DNA of 16,158 nt, taken from positions 1-16,158 of the forward strand of contig JAKACI010000006.1 of the NCBI GenBank assembly GCA_021821565.1. Direction: 5' to 3'. The notes below the pieces were generated by a model. That model was given only the letters and a program-made list of their open reading frames with translations. It did no database searches and was not told where the DNA came from. Origin of the DNA: a bacterium. GTDB taxonomy: Bacteria; SZUA-79; Acidulodesulfobacterales; Acidulodesulfobacteraceae. The position numbers and the translations under genes were made by a program. Of this stretch, positions 1 to 7,089 are shown in pieces (position 1 is the first letter of the stretch; every line of letters starts with the position of its first letter).

Positions 1-1061
1 AATCTATTTTTGTCGGTGTTATGTTATTTGGCTGGAACAGACTATCTCCGAAAGCGCACTGGGTTTCTACTATACTTACTGCATTCGGTTCAGCTCTTTC
101 AGGCGTTTGGATTATAGTAGCAAATTCATGGATGCAGACGCCTGCAGGGTATAAAATAGTGAACGGAAAACCTATAATGACAAACTTTTTGCACGTTGTT
201 TTTAATCCGTATTTTCCTGCGGAATTTACTCATACTATTATGGGGGCGTGGGAATACGGCGCATTTTTTATGGCTGGAGTAGCATCATGGTTTTTAATTA
301 AAAACAATAAAGATATGGTTATGAGAAAAGCATTAAAAGTTGCAATAATTGCCGGAATATTTATTTCCGTCGTGCAGATTATTTTAGGAGACGTGAGCGC
401 TAAAGAAGTTGTTAAATATCAGCCGACAAAGCTTGCTATGATGGAGGCGCAGTGGCATACGCAGAAAGATGCTCCCGAAGTATTATTTACGATACCGAAT
501 GAAGCGCAGCAAAAAAATTATTTTTCTATAAAAGTTCCGTACCTTTTAAGTATGTTGGCAACAGGAAACCCTTATGGAAAGGTTATGGGGCTTGACAGTT
601 CAATAAAATACATTGCCCATAAGGATCATATAACAAATTTAAAACCTTCTATGTTTCCGGTAGATGCGGTTTATACCACATTTCATATTATGATGTATAT
701 AGGTTTTTATCTTGCTGGAATTATGCTGATTGCTCTAATATTGTACCGGAAAGATAAATTATATGATAATAAGTTTTTTTTAAAAGTATTATGGTATTCT
801 ACGTTTTTACCTCTCCTGGCATTGGAAATGGGGTGGTGCACTACGGAGATTGGCAGACAGCCGTTTACGGTTTACGGACTATTAGAAACCCAAAATTCTG
901 TTTCTCCAAACGTGTCGGCGACTGATTTAGTGATATCATTGGCTATGTTTATAACAATTTATATAATTTTATTATCTTTTGCTTTATTTTTGTTTAAAAA
1001 AGAACTTAAAGAAAGATTAAAAGACAAAGATGAACTTAATGTTAAACCGAAGGAGGCATAA
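1..1061 (+). CDS. cydA: Cytochrome bd quinol oxidase subunit I, 5' end cut by window
   Basis: Subunit I of the membrane cytochrome bd oxidase oxidises quinol and reduces O2 at haems b558, b595 and d. The frame is open from base 3 to the TAA at 1059-1061. The first visible residues (SIFVGVMLFGWNR) match the helix just after Glu107 of E. coli CydA, so about 105 residues, including the His19 haem ligand, lie outside; the first ATG at 21 is internal. Visible are the His186-equivalent (FTHT, codon 231-233), a Q-loop beginning EAQWHTQ, the Met393-equivalent in FHIMM (codon 690-692), and the block W-C-T-T-E-I-G-R-Q-P-F (852-866 encodes GRQPF). The Q-loop is short, without the long E. coli-type insertion. 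Two usually conserved residues differ: the Arg391-equivalent is His and the Trp451-equivalent is Phe. cydB follows after 2 bases. The family call is certain from the sequence; the residue equivalences come from memory of E. coli CydA. Confidence 0.96.
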   Translation, partial: SIFVGVMLFGWNRLSPKAHWVSTILTAFGSALSGVWIIVANSWMQTPAGYKIVNGKPIMTNFLHVVFNPYFPAEFTHTIMGAWEYGAFFMAGVASWFLIKNNKDMVMRKALKVAIIAGIFISVVQIILGDVSAKEVVKYQPTKLAMMEAQWHTQKDAPEVLFTIPNEAQQKNYFSIKVPYLLSMLATGNPYGKVMGLDSSIKYIAHKDHITNLKPSMFPVDAVYTTFHIMMYIGFYLAGIMLIALILYRKDKLYDNKFFLKVLWYSTFLPLLALEMGWCTTEIGRQPFTVYGLLETQNSVSPNVSATDLVISLAMFITIYIILLSFALFLFKKELKERLKDKDELNVKPKEA

Positions 1062-1063
1062 TT

Positions 1064-2089
1064 ATGAGTTTTCAATTTTTACAAATGCTATGGTTTATAT
1101 TAATTGCGGTTATAATTTTAGGTTGGTCAGTTATGGACGGGTTTGATTACGGCGTAGGCGGACTGCTGGCATTTATAGCCAAAGATGATAGAGAGAAGAA
1201 AATTACAATAAATTCCATAGGTCCTGTATGGGATGGAAATCAAGTGTGGCTCATTTTAGGAGGAGGTGCTATATTTGCGGCTTTTCCGCAGGTTTATGCC
1301 TCGGTATTCAGCGGTTTTTATCTTGCAATGATGCTCGTTGTCTGGCTGATAATATTTAGAGCGGTTTCTTTTGAATTTAGAAGCAGAGTTGAAAATGAAA
1401 GCTGGAAAAAGCGCTGGGACATTGTTATAACCGTAACAGGACTTGGCATAGGGTTTTTGCTCGGAGTAGCCTTAGCTAACGTATTAAGAGGTGTTCCTTT
1501 AAACAAAAACCATATAGATTTTGAGTCGTTATTTAGTTTGCTTAATATTTTTGCAATAGTCGGCGGGCTTATATCTCTATCTATGTTTTTAATGCACGGT
1601 TCAACTTATCTTGTTATGAAAACTGAAGGGGAACTTCAGCAGAGGGCAAGGAATTACGGAACAAAATTTGCCTATGCATTTATAATATTTACAATTATTT
1701 TTCTGTTGATTTCTCCAATATTTGCGCATAGATTGCTTAATAATAGTCTCGGTGTTGCAGGAGATATTACACCGATAATAATGATAATAGGAGCAATAGG
1801 GGTTATATTAGCTATGAAATCAAACAGCGACATAAAACCTTTTATGATGTCTGTTTTAAGTATAGTCGGTACGGTGGCAAGTGTTGCGGTGGGCCTATTT
1901 CCAGATATAGTTCCTTCAACTATAAACCCAAAATATAGTTTAACCTTGTTTAATTCATCGTCAAACGAACTTACGTTAATAGTAATGCTTATAGCTACGT
2001 TAATCGGTTTGCCTTTGGTTGTAATATATGCAGCTTATGCCTATAAAAAGTTCGGATTGAAAGTAAAGTTAGATGAAGACAGTTATTAA
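1064..2089 (+). CDS. cydB: Cytochrome bd quinol oxidase subunit II
   Basis: Subunit II of cytochrome bd oxidase, a polytopic inner-membrane protein that stabilises the haem-bearing subunit I. The 341-residue product begins with the family signature: a first helix ending in the DGFD motif (D25-D28), then G-x-x-WDGNQVWL (W56, D57 onward), GGGAIFAAFP and SGFYLAMM. It is rather shorter than E. coli CydB (about 379 residues) but spans all recognisable blocks to the C-terminal helix. The start is fixed by an AGGAGG at about 1050-1055, overlapping the end of cydA and ideally spaced from ATG 1064. The two genes are 2 bases apart and surely co-transcribed. No cydX-like small ORF is evident after it; an AT-rich hairpin closes the operon about 110 bases downstream. 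Confidence 0.97.
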   Translation: MSFQFLQMLWFILIAVIILGWSVMDGFDYGVGGLLAFIAKDDREKKITINSIGPVWDGNQVWLILGGGAIFAAFPQVYASVFSGFYLAMMLVVWLIIFRAVSFEFRSRVENESWKKRWDIVITVTGLGIGFLLGVALANVLRGVPLNKNHIDFESLFSLLNIFAIVGGLISLSMFLMHGSTYLVMKTEGELQQRARNYGTKFAYAFIIFTIIFLLISPIFAHRLLNNSLGVAGDITPIIMIIGAIGVILAMKSNSDIKPFMMSVLSIVGTVASVAVGLFPDIVPSTINPKYSLTLFNSSSNELTLIVMLIATLIGLPLVVIYAAYAYKKFGLKVKLDEDSY

Positions 2090-2196
2090 TATTATAATTA
2101 TTTATATATAATAGAACATATTAATATTAATAATTTTTATATTAAATTATATTATCAAATAAAATTACAAAATATAGAAATATAAAAAAAATATAA

Positions 2197-2239
2197 AAAA
2201 ACTATGTATTTATAACTATGTAATAAATACATAGTTTTT
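2197..2239. terminator. Bidirectional intrinsic terminator after cydAB
   Basis: A perfect 16-bp inverted repeat (arms 2197-2212 and 2224-2239; left arm AAAAACTATGTATTTA) flanks an 11-base loop. The arm ends give an A-run on one side and a T-run on the other. It lies between the convergent cydB (+) and the small minus-strand gene at 2488-2748, so it can serve both strands. The stem is very AT-rich, with only two G-C pairs, so its strength is uncertain. Confidence 0.7.
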
Positions 2240-2487
2240 AATTTAAAGGTTTTTAAAGTTTTATGTTTTACGCACTGCTAATTATACTAAAATTTGCTAT
2301 TTTTTTATTAAGCGGGCAAAAGGTCATTGCTGTTTCTCTGTAAACTAATAAATAAATTAAATTTTAACAGTAAATAAAATTAATAAAAAAAATTAAAAAC
2401 TAACCGAGAAATTTAACATTGCTATTATATATATTTAATTATTTGAATGTTAAATAATATCAAAATATGAATTTATTATTAGAATTG
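2240..2487. other. AT-rich intergenic region between convergent genes
   Basis: No supported gene on either strand. The only structure seen is a weak 10-bp inverted repeat, ATTTAACATT (2411-2420) and its complement (2446-2455), with a 25-base loop. It sits just beyond the minus-strand gene's stop and might act in its termination. Confidence 0.5.
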
Positions 2488-2748
2488 TTATTGACCTTCG
2501 TCTTCAAAATCGTCAGGGTCTTCGTTCCTGCTTTTTTTTGCCTGTCTTGTCTTAGTTTTTTCGACCCTGTTGTCTATTCTCTTAATGACTCCGTTAAATA
2601 ATCCTTCAACGGCATAAATTACCTCTTTATTGGCATTGCCCACATGTTCAACGACATCTGCAGGAATTCTGTCATAAAATGCATTAACTATTCTATGCCT
2701 AAAGTCGGATCTTTTTTCCCTGAATGATTTTTCATCTTTTAATAACAT
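2488..2748 (-). CDS. Small charged protein of unknown function
   Basis: I do not recognise this 86-residue protein. It has no signal peptide, no membrane segment and no cysteine. The N-terminal half is rich in Arg/Lys (EKRSDFRHRIVNAFYDRI). The middle (residues about 30-58) looks amphipathic helical (VVEHVGNANKEVIYAVEGLF), and the C-terminus is a basic stretch (KTKTRQAKKSR) followed by an acidic tail (EDPDDFEDEG). That charge pattern suits a cytoplasmic nucleic-acid- or protein-binding helical protein, but this is inference only. The gene is probably real: GGAGGTG sits at ideal distance upstream of the ATG at 2748 (2755-2761 on the plus strand), the codons look coding, and no overlapping ORF competes. 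It stands alone and converges on cydB. Confidence 0.75.
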   Translation of the reverse strand: MLLKDEKSFREKRSDFRHRIVNAFYDRIPADVVEHVGNANKEVIYAVEGLFNGVIKRIDNRVEKTKTRQAKKSRNEDPDDFEDEGQ

Positions 2749-3105
2749 AATTAAACACCTCCAAATTAATTATTCAAATTAATTATTGCAAATAAATTAA
2801 AATGTAATCACTTGCTTATAGATATAATTTATATTAAACAATAACGCATATAATATATATGATAATGATATATAAATCAAAATATTAATTAGATAAATTG
2901 CAAAGCAAATAAAATTTTCATTAAATAACTATTTAAATTTTAAATTTAAATTAAATAACTGCTAAATAAATTAATCTAAAATAAATTTAACCGGAATATT
3001 TTCTTAACTTAACTTAACTTAATAAATAGATATCAAGTCAAGTGATGCATTCCTTATTTATTATTATATACTAAATTATAAAAAAAAACAATCTATTGCC
3101 ATAAT
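2749..3105. other. AT-rich intergenic region
   Basis: Very AT-rich DNA upstream of the minus-strand gene at 2488-2748, presumably holding its promoter, although no -35/-10 pair stands out from the A/T background. A short CTTAA microsatellite (four units, about 3003-3022) is present. No coding region is supported. Confidence 0.4.
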
Positions 3106-3320
3106 TTTAATTCTTCCATAGAAATTTATTTTCTGGATGACCGCTTCGCTCCGGGTTTGAAACCTCTTGAAGTTTATTTCGGAACTTTCCCGCCTACGCG
3201 GGAATGACTTGGGGAGGATTTATAGTCTCACTCGCTATATACAATCATTCCAAAGAAAATCAGGAATCAGGTATTGCTTATCATTAAAATATCAATGATA
3301 GTTTCTATGGAAGAATTAAA
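3106..3320. repeat. Inverted-repeat-bounded element (copy 1), MITE-like
   Basis: A 215-bp segment bounded by perfect 19-bp inverted repeats (3106-3124 and 3302-3320; left end TTTAATTCTTCCATAGAAA). It has no ORF worth calling. The interior carries a small perfect hairpin (3187-3204, TTCCCGC-CTAC-GCGGGAA) followed by TGAC, of the dispersed palindromic-repeat type found between genes in many bacteria. Next to the left arm, ATAGAAATTTATTTT then CTGGATGACCGC is recognisably shared with the inverted right end of the element at 5771-5945, so the two belong to one family. The right end lies 23 bases from the stop codon of the IclR gene. The perfect arms and the second copy are seen directly; non-autonomous mobility is inferred. 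Confidence 0.7.
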
Positions 3321-3343
3321 GTGTTAAAAATTCCTTGCAAAGT

Positions 3344-4201
3344 CTAGTCATTTTTGTTATCTTCAATTTTCTTTTTAATTTCGTATCCAAGTTTGGCCGA
3401 TATAGTTTTGCCTGCTTCAATGGTCATCGGAATAATTACATTATCTAACAGTTCTTTAGTTGTTCTTATCAGAGGCGCTGAAACAGATATTCCTCCTATT
3501 ATATGATCCGTATAATCTCTTAAGGGAACGCCGATGCAAATAATGCCGTTGTCTAATTCTTCGTTGTCTATGGCATAGCCTTGTTTTTTAACCATTTCAA
3601 GTTCTTCATATAATTTATTTTTATCTATTATAGTGTTTTTGGTATAAGGCTTTAGTTCCGAAGGCAATAATTTTTCGATAGCATCTTTAGATTCAAATGC
3701 TGCCTGACATTTACCTATGGCTGTTGCATATATAGGGAGCATATTGCCTACCCTGGAAGCAACTTTTAACACTTGATCGGCCTCAATTATATCTAAATAT
3801 ATAACATTTTTTTCTCTTATTACTCCCACGTACGCGGATTCTTTTACTTTATTGACGAGCTCTTTTAACACGGGTTCCGCGATGCTTAAGAGTCTTAGAT
3901 GATGAATAAAAGATTGTCCCAATTCAAGACTTTTTAAACCAAGCCTATAGTTTTCGGTAAAAGAATCTTGTTCTATATATCCTGTGTATTCTAAAGTTGC
4001 AAGAAGCCTGAATATTTTGTTTTTGTGGAGTTTTAGTATTTTGCTCAACTCGCTGACTCCTAACTCTGACCTATCGCCTTTAAAGGCTTCAAGGAGTTCA
4101 AATGCGTTTAAAACTGTTTTGATAATATAGTTGGTCTTGTCTTTTTTCCCCCTATGGATTGTTTCTTTAAGTTTATTAGTATCTTTTGTAGATGTAATCA
4201 T
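3344..4201 (-). CDS. IclR-family transcriptional regulator
   Basis: A 285-residue DNA-binding regulator with the two-domain IclR architecture. A winged helix-turn-helix lies at about residues 24-90 (KTVLNAFELLEAF, then GVSELSKILKLHKNKIFRLLATLEYTGYI, ending YRLGLKSLELG). An effector-binding domain follows from about 100 to 275, with the typical blocks VLKVASRVGNMLPIYATAIGK (about 144-164), GYAIDNEELDNGIICIGVPL (208-227) and GGISVSAP (236-243). Family members bind small carbon metabolites and usually control adjacent catabolic genes. No catabolic operon lies beside this one; its divergent neighbour is the AmrS-like gene 527 bases away, so the target is unknown. The ATG at 4201 has a GAGGA about 9 bases upstream. 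The N-terminal 20 residues are an extra basic extension. Confidence 0.93.
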   Translation of the reverse strand: MITSTKDTNKLKETIHRGKKDKTNYIIKTVLNAFELLEAFKGDRSELGVSELSKILKLHKNKIFRLLATLEYTGYIEQDSFTENYRLGLKSLELGQSFIHHLRLLSIAEPVLKELVNKVKESAYVGVIREKNVIYLDIIEADQVLKVASRVGNMLPIYATAIGKCQAAFESKDAIEKLLPSELKPYTKNTIIDKNKLYEELEMVKKQGYAIDNEELDNGIICIGVPLRDYTDHIIGGISVSAPLIRTTKELLDNVIIPMTIEAGKTISAKLGYEIKKKIEDNKND

Positions 4202-4622
4202 TTTATTTTATCCTCTTGTGATTTATAAATTAAATTAATTAAGTAATTTATGAAAAGCTAAAATATAAAAATATAATATTATACAAATATAATTTATACT
4301 TATATACAAATATAAGACTATATAAGTATGAGGCAAAATTTTTAAAAATAATACTTGTTATATCTTATTACAAAAAATAAAATTATCAATGCTATTATAA
4401 TATAATTTAAATTAAAATTTAACTAAAAATATAAAAGAGTTATAATTTAAATGTAAAATAAGTTTAATAATATTATATAATATTATTAAAATAAGAGTTT
4501 AGAACTGCCGATGAAAATTTATATAAAACAAAAGAAAAAGGAAGAAGTATGGTTGTTATTTAATATACTATAAATAATTTTATATCTATATTTATATTTA
4601 TTTTTTGAGTTTTTTATCTGTG
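4202..4622. other. AT-rich divergent intergenic region
   Basis: This is the shared upstream region of the minus-strand IclR gene and the plus-strand AmrS-like gene. It is almost entirely A/T. A 20-codon ORF (4511-4573) is present but has no convincing ribosome site or recognisable product. IclR-type regulators often act in such divergent regions, but no operator could be picked out. Confidence 0.35.
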
Positions 4623-4650
4623 CTTTATTATTTATTAATAAATAATAAAG
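4623..4650. repeat. Perfect 28-bp palindrome
   Basis: A loopless perfect palindrome whose half-site is CTTTATTATTTATT. It lies 79 bases before the AmrS start codon. It could be a regulator-binding site or a cruciform; with pure A/T except for its end bases, chance cannot be excluded in this composition. Confidence 0.5.
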
Positions 4651-4659
4651 TGTTTTATT

Positions 4660-4690
4660 AAACATAAAATATTGAATTTTATGTTTTTTT
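4660..4690 (+). terminator. Terminator-like hairpin in the amrS leader
   Basis: An 11-bp perfect stem (4660-4670 and 4676-4686; AAACATAAAAT with its complement), a 5-base loop ATTGA, then a run of T on the plus strand. It ends only 38 bases before the amrS ATG, and no plus-strand gene lies upstream for it to terminate. Attenuation of an upstream transcript or end of an unseen small RNA are possible. The stem has few G-C pairs. Confidence 0.4.
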
Positions 4691-4728
4691 ATAAATAATT
4701 ATTGAATTTTTTAAATAATAAATAAATA

Positions 4729-5766
4729 ATGGAAAATAATTTTAAAGAAATAAGTTTATTTAAAAAAGAACCCGACTATACTCAATGTTTAATATGCGCT
4801 CATAGATGCAAAATCAAAGAAAATAGACTTGGGGTATGCAAAACCATAACAAATAAAGAAGGAAAACTATATACTATAAATTATGGAATAATTGTTGCAG
4901 AAAGTTTAGATCCTATAGAAAAAAAACCACTTTTCCATTTTTTGCCGGGAAGTTTTTCTTATTCTATTGCTTCGCCCGGATGCAACTTTAGATGTCTTGG
5001 ATGCCAAAATGCAGATATTTCGCAGACATACAGAGACGAAAATTATGAAGAATTTTTGAGCTATTTTAATAACATAAAAAGAGCTATGCCTGAAGAAATT
5101 GTCAAAAAAGCTTTAAAATCAGGCGCTTCTTCTATTTCTTACACATATACGGATCCTGCAGTATTTTTTGACTACAGTTTGGAAACCATGCGTTTTGCAC
5201 ATAAATCAGGATTAAAAAATATTTTTGTAACAAACGGATATTACACCCATGAATCTATGGAAGCTGTAAAAGATTTGTTAGACGCCGCTAATATTGATAT
5301 TAAATTTTTCAAAGATGAAAATTATAGAAGAGTATGCGGAGGCACGTTAAAACCTGTCTTGGAATCTATAAAAGAATTTTATTCGCTGGGAGTTCATATA
5401 GAATTAACGACATTATTAATTGACGATTATAATAATAATGATGAAGAGATTAAATCAATAGCCGATTTTATTTATTCCGTTAACTCTGATATTCCGTGGC
5501 ATATCTCTAGGTTTTTCCCATTATATAAAATGAAAGACGGACATATAACAAATGAAAAAAGTTTGGCTAATGCCTATAATATCGGCAAAAAAGCAGGATT
5601 AAATTATATCTATATAGGAAATTTGATTTCTGAAAAATTTGAAAATACATATTGTCCGTCATGTAAAAAACTGTTGATTGAAAGACGCGGTTATAATATA
5701 ATTGAAAACAATATTATTGAAGGCAAATGTAAATTTTGCGGTTTTAAAATTTTTGGAGTATTTTAA
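4729..5766 (+). CDS. amrS: AmmeMemoRadiSam system radical SAM enzyme
   Basis: A radical SAM protein of the AmmeMemoRadiSam type, which co-occurs with AMMECR1-like and Memo-like proteins; the reaction is not established. The 345-residue protein has the full family layout: an N-terminal cysteine knuckle (C20, C23, C27, C37), then AESLDPIEKKPLFHFLPGS, then the [4Fe-4S]/SAM motif C85-x3-C89-x2-C92 (CNFRCLGCQN). The TIM-barrel part contains SYTYTDPAVFFDYSL, FVTNGY and NIDIKFFKDENY. A C-terminal zinc-ribbon-like pair, CPSC and CKFC, lies at about residues 312-340. The AMMECR1 and Memo partners are not in the window, so it is a solo gene here. No Shine-Dalgarno is visible before ATG 4729; the leader is pure A/T, and nothing better lies downstream before the first conserved cysteines. 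Confidence 0.92.
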   Translation: MENNFKEISLFKKEPDYTQCLICAHRCKIKENRLGVCKTITNKEGKLYTINYGIIVAESLDPIEKKPLFHFLPGSFSYSIASPGCNFRCLGCQNADISQTYRDENYEEFLSYFNNIKRAMPEEIVKKALKSGASSISYTYTDPAVFFDYSLETMRFAHKSGLKNIFVTNGYYTHESMEAVKDLLDAANIDIKFFKDENYRRVCGGTLKPVLESIKEFYSLGVHIELTTLLIDDYNNNDEEIKSIADFIYSVNSDIPWHISRFFPLYKMKDGHITNEKSLANAYNIGKKAGLNYIYIGNLISEKFENTYCPSCKKLLIERRGYNIIENNIIEGKCKFCGFKIFGVF

Positions 5767-5770
5767 TTAA

Positions 5771-5945
5771 AATTACCCAAAATTGCCGATAGAAACAGTT
5801 AAAATGGCTTTAAAGTTATATGAACACCGGATTCCTGCTTTCGCAGGAATGACACCAGTTGGATGAAAACTTAAAAACCTGCAAAGTCATTCCCGCGTGA
5901 GTGGTAATCCAGAAAAATAATTTTCTATCGGCAATTTTGGGAATT
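5771..5945. repeat. Inverted-repeat-bounded element (copy 2), MITE-like
   Basis: A second element of the family at 3106-3320. Perfect 20-bp inverted arms (5776-5795 and 5922-5941; CCCAAAATTGCCGATAGAAA) are extended by AATT on each side, with one extra A on the left. The interior has a perfect 8-bp hairpin at 5831-5850 (ATTCCTGC-TTTC-GCAGGAAT, then GAC) and a second GTCATTCCCGCG motif near 5886. The inner end of the right arm, read on the minus strand, continues ATAGAAAATTATTTTTCTGG then ATTACCAC, matching copy 1. It begins 4 bases after the amrS stop codon, where a terminator hairpin would be expected, and could serve as one. No ORF. Confidence 0.72.
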
Positions 5946-6000
5946 ATATAATTGTTGAAAATTGTATATTATCAAAAGAATTAACTATAGCTAAAAAATT

Positions 6001-6058
6001 AATTTATTTAATTTATTTAATTTATTTAATTTATTTAATTTATTTAATTTATTTAATT
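6001..6058. repeat. 9-bp tandem repeat (AATTTATTT), about 6.4 copies
   Basis: Six exact copies of AATTTATTT (6001-6054) followed by AATT. Such short arrays are prone to slippage, so copy number may differ between strains. It lies about 190 bases before the 152-residue ORF, in otherwise featureless AT-rich DNA (6059-6248), and could affect promoter spacing there. Confidence 0.9.
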
Positions 6059-6248
6059 ACTATAGTACCGTTATTAAATGTATTGTCGATATAGAGATGA
6101 TAGAGAATAGATATTGTAAATTTCCTAAAATTAATTATCCATCTATCTATGTAATACTATATAATACAATGTAATAATCTATTAATTAATTAAATGTTGT
6201 TATCTTAATGTTATTTTATCTTAATTAGATATTATAAATGTAAAAAAA

Positions 6249-6707
6249 ATGGAAAATAAGAATAGTAAGATAATGGAAAATAAAAATAATAAGATATGGA
6301 AAATAGATACTTTGTCGTTTTCGGGATTGTTAAAATGGGAACAGATTGATTTGCTGGCTGAAAAGGTAAAAAATTCTAATAAAAAATGGTATTATAACTA
6401 TACGCAGATTGACAACCCGACAACAGAAATAACCGCCGAAGAAGCCGGCAATTTTTTAAAAGAACGCTCTGCCGAAATTAAAGAGCTGGATAAAATTTGC
6501 GGATGGTTTTATGTTTATACCATGGATAATCCTGAAATAATTAAAATATACCATCCGAAAATGTCGGGAGGCAGCAGCTGTTCTATTATAACTCCTCCGC
6601 CATGGATTATTGTTTCTATTGAAAAACCTGAAGAAATTGCCAATTTTGAAAGCTATAAACCTGTTGTAAAAAAAAGCAAAAAAGGAATTTTTAGATATTT
6701 TAGTTAA
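6249..6707 (+). CDS. Protein of unknown function with duplicated N-terminus
   Basis: I do not recognise this 152-residue protein. It has no membrane segment or signal peptide and is probably cytoplasmic. Its N-terminus is a tandem 8-residue duplication (MENKNSKI then MENKNNKI) encoded by a near-perfect 24-bp direct repeat (6249-6272 and 6273-6296). Either ATG (6249 or 6273) could therefore be the start, and neither has a clear Shine-Dalgarno. The body has WKIDTLSFSGLLKWEQIDLL, an acidic helix (TEITAEEAGNFLKERSAEIKEL), an aromatic strand (GWFYVYTMD) and a distinctive run SGGSSCSIITPPPWIIVSIE (about residues 117-136). The tail is basic (KKSKKG). The two cysteines (in KICGWF and SSCSI) are not in a metal-binding motif. 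Codon use looks coding. It ends about 170 bases before tRNA-Gln. Confidence 0.75.
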   Translation: MENKNSKIMENKNNKIWKIDTLSFSGLLKWEQIDLLAEKVKNSNKKWYYNYTQIDNPTTEITAEEAGNFLKERSAEIKELDKICGWFYVYTMDNPEIIKIYHPKMSGGSSCSIITPPPWIIVSIEKPEEIANFESYKPVVKKSKKGIFRYFS

Positions 6708-6772
6708 TTAAATTATCAAATAGTTGCCGTAAAGCCGCTTGTTTATAGCAATGAAGATGTAAGACGGCAGTT

Positions 6773-6800
6773 TATCAGTTAAATTATATCAGTTAAATTA
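6773..6800. repeat. 14-bp tandem duplication
   Basis: Two exact, adjacent copies of TATCAGTTAAATTA (6773-6786, 6787-6800), immediately upstream of the putative tRNA-Gln promoter. They may be a simple duplication or paired protein-binding sites; nothing else supports a role. Confidence 0.75.
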
Positions 6801-6804
6801 ATGG

Positions 6805-6833
6805 TTGTGCACTGTTGTCGTATGTTATATAAT
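6805..6833 (+). promoter_or_regulatory. Putative sigma-70 promoter of tRNA-Gln
   Basis: A consensus -10 TATAAT (6828-6833) with a partial -35 TTGTGC (6805-6810) at 17-base spacing, about 41 bases before the tRNA 5' end. The -10 is strong; the -35 matches only its first three bases. Confidence 0.5.
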
Positions 6834-6874
6834 TACACAATCTAACTGTTAATATAAATTAATATAAATACAAT

Positions 6875-6948
6875 TGGGGGATCGTCTAGCGGCAGGACAT
6901 GGGACTCTGACTCCCATTACGGAGGTTCGAATCCTTCTCCCCCAGCCA
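6875..6948 (+). tRNA. tRNA-Gln (anticodon CTG), CCA encoded
   Basis: A complete cloverleaf can be folded by eye. The acceptor stem is TGGGGGA with TCCCCCA, including the U1-A72 pair typical of tRNA-Gln; the discriminator is G and CCA is encoded (6946-6948). The D-arm contains TAGCGGCAGGA. The anticodon stem is TGGGA/TCCCA (6900-6904, 6912-6916) around the loop CTCTGAC with anticodon CTG at 6907-6909. The T arm is GGAGG/CCTTC with loop TTCGAAT. An integrase gene starts 141 bases downstream in the same direction, so the 3' end of this tRNA is the likely attB-derived core of an integrated element. Confidence 0.96.
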
Positions 6949-6982
6949 CTTAAAAACCGCAGTAAATAAGCACTTCCAGACC

Positions 6983-7011
6983 TTGACAATAAATTTTAAA
7001 TAGTGTATATT
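6983..7011 (+). promoter_or_regulatory. Consensus sigma-70 promoter of the integrase
   Basis: TTGACA (6983-6988), an exact 17-base spacer and TATATT (7006-7011). This is one of the closest matches to the sigma-70 consensus in the window. It lies about 80 bases before the integrase ATG and 34 bases after the tRNA end, so it would lie just inside an element inserted at the tRNA 3' end. Confidence 0.7.
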
Positions 7012-7042
7012 TTATATACATTGTATAGAATTTATTAAATTT

Positions 7043-7076
7043 TTGTCTCAAATTTGTCCCAAAATTGTCCCAAAAA
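7043..7076. repeat. Three 11-bp-phased TTGTCYC motifs (putative arm or operator sites)
   Basis: TTGTCTCAAAT at 7043, TTGTCCCAAAA at 7054 and TTGTCCCAAAA at 7065, each exactly 11 bases apart, about one helical turn. They lie between the integrase promoter and its ribosome site (AGGTG, 7081-7085). Phased direct repeats in this place suit arm-type sites for the recombinase or an excisionase, or a repressor operator; the protein that binds is inferred, not shown. Confidence 0.65.
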
Positions 7077-7089
7077 TTAAAGGTGTAAA

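Noticed and set aside
3187..3204. GCGGGAATGAC-type hairpin considered as a CRISPR repeat
   Set aside because: It is a single palindrome per element with no regular spacing or spacers; it fits dispersed intergenic repeats instead.
4511..4573. 20-codon ORF (MKIYIKQKKKEEVWLLFNIL) in the amrS upstream region
   Set aside because: No clear ribosome site and the length is expected by chance; kept only as a possible leader peptide.
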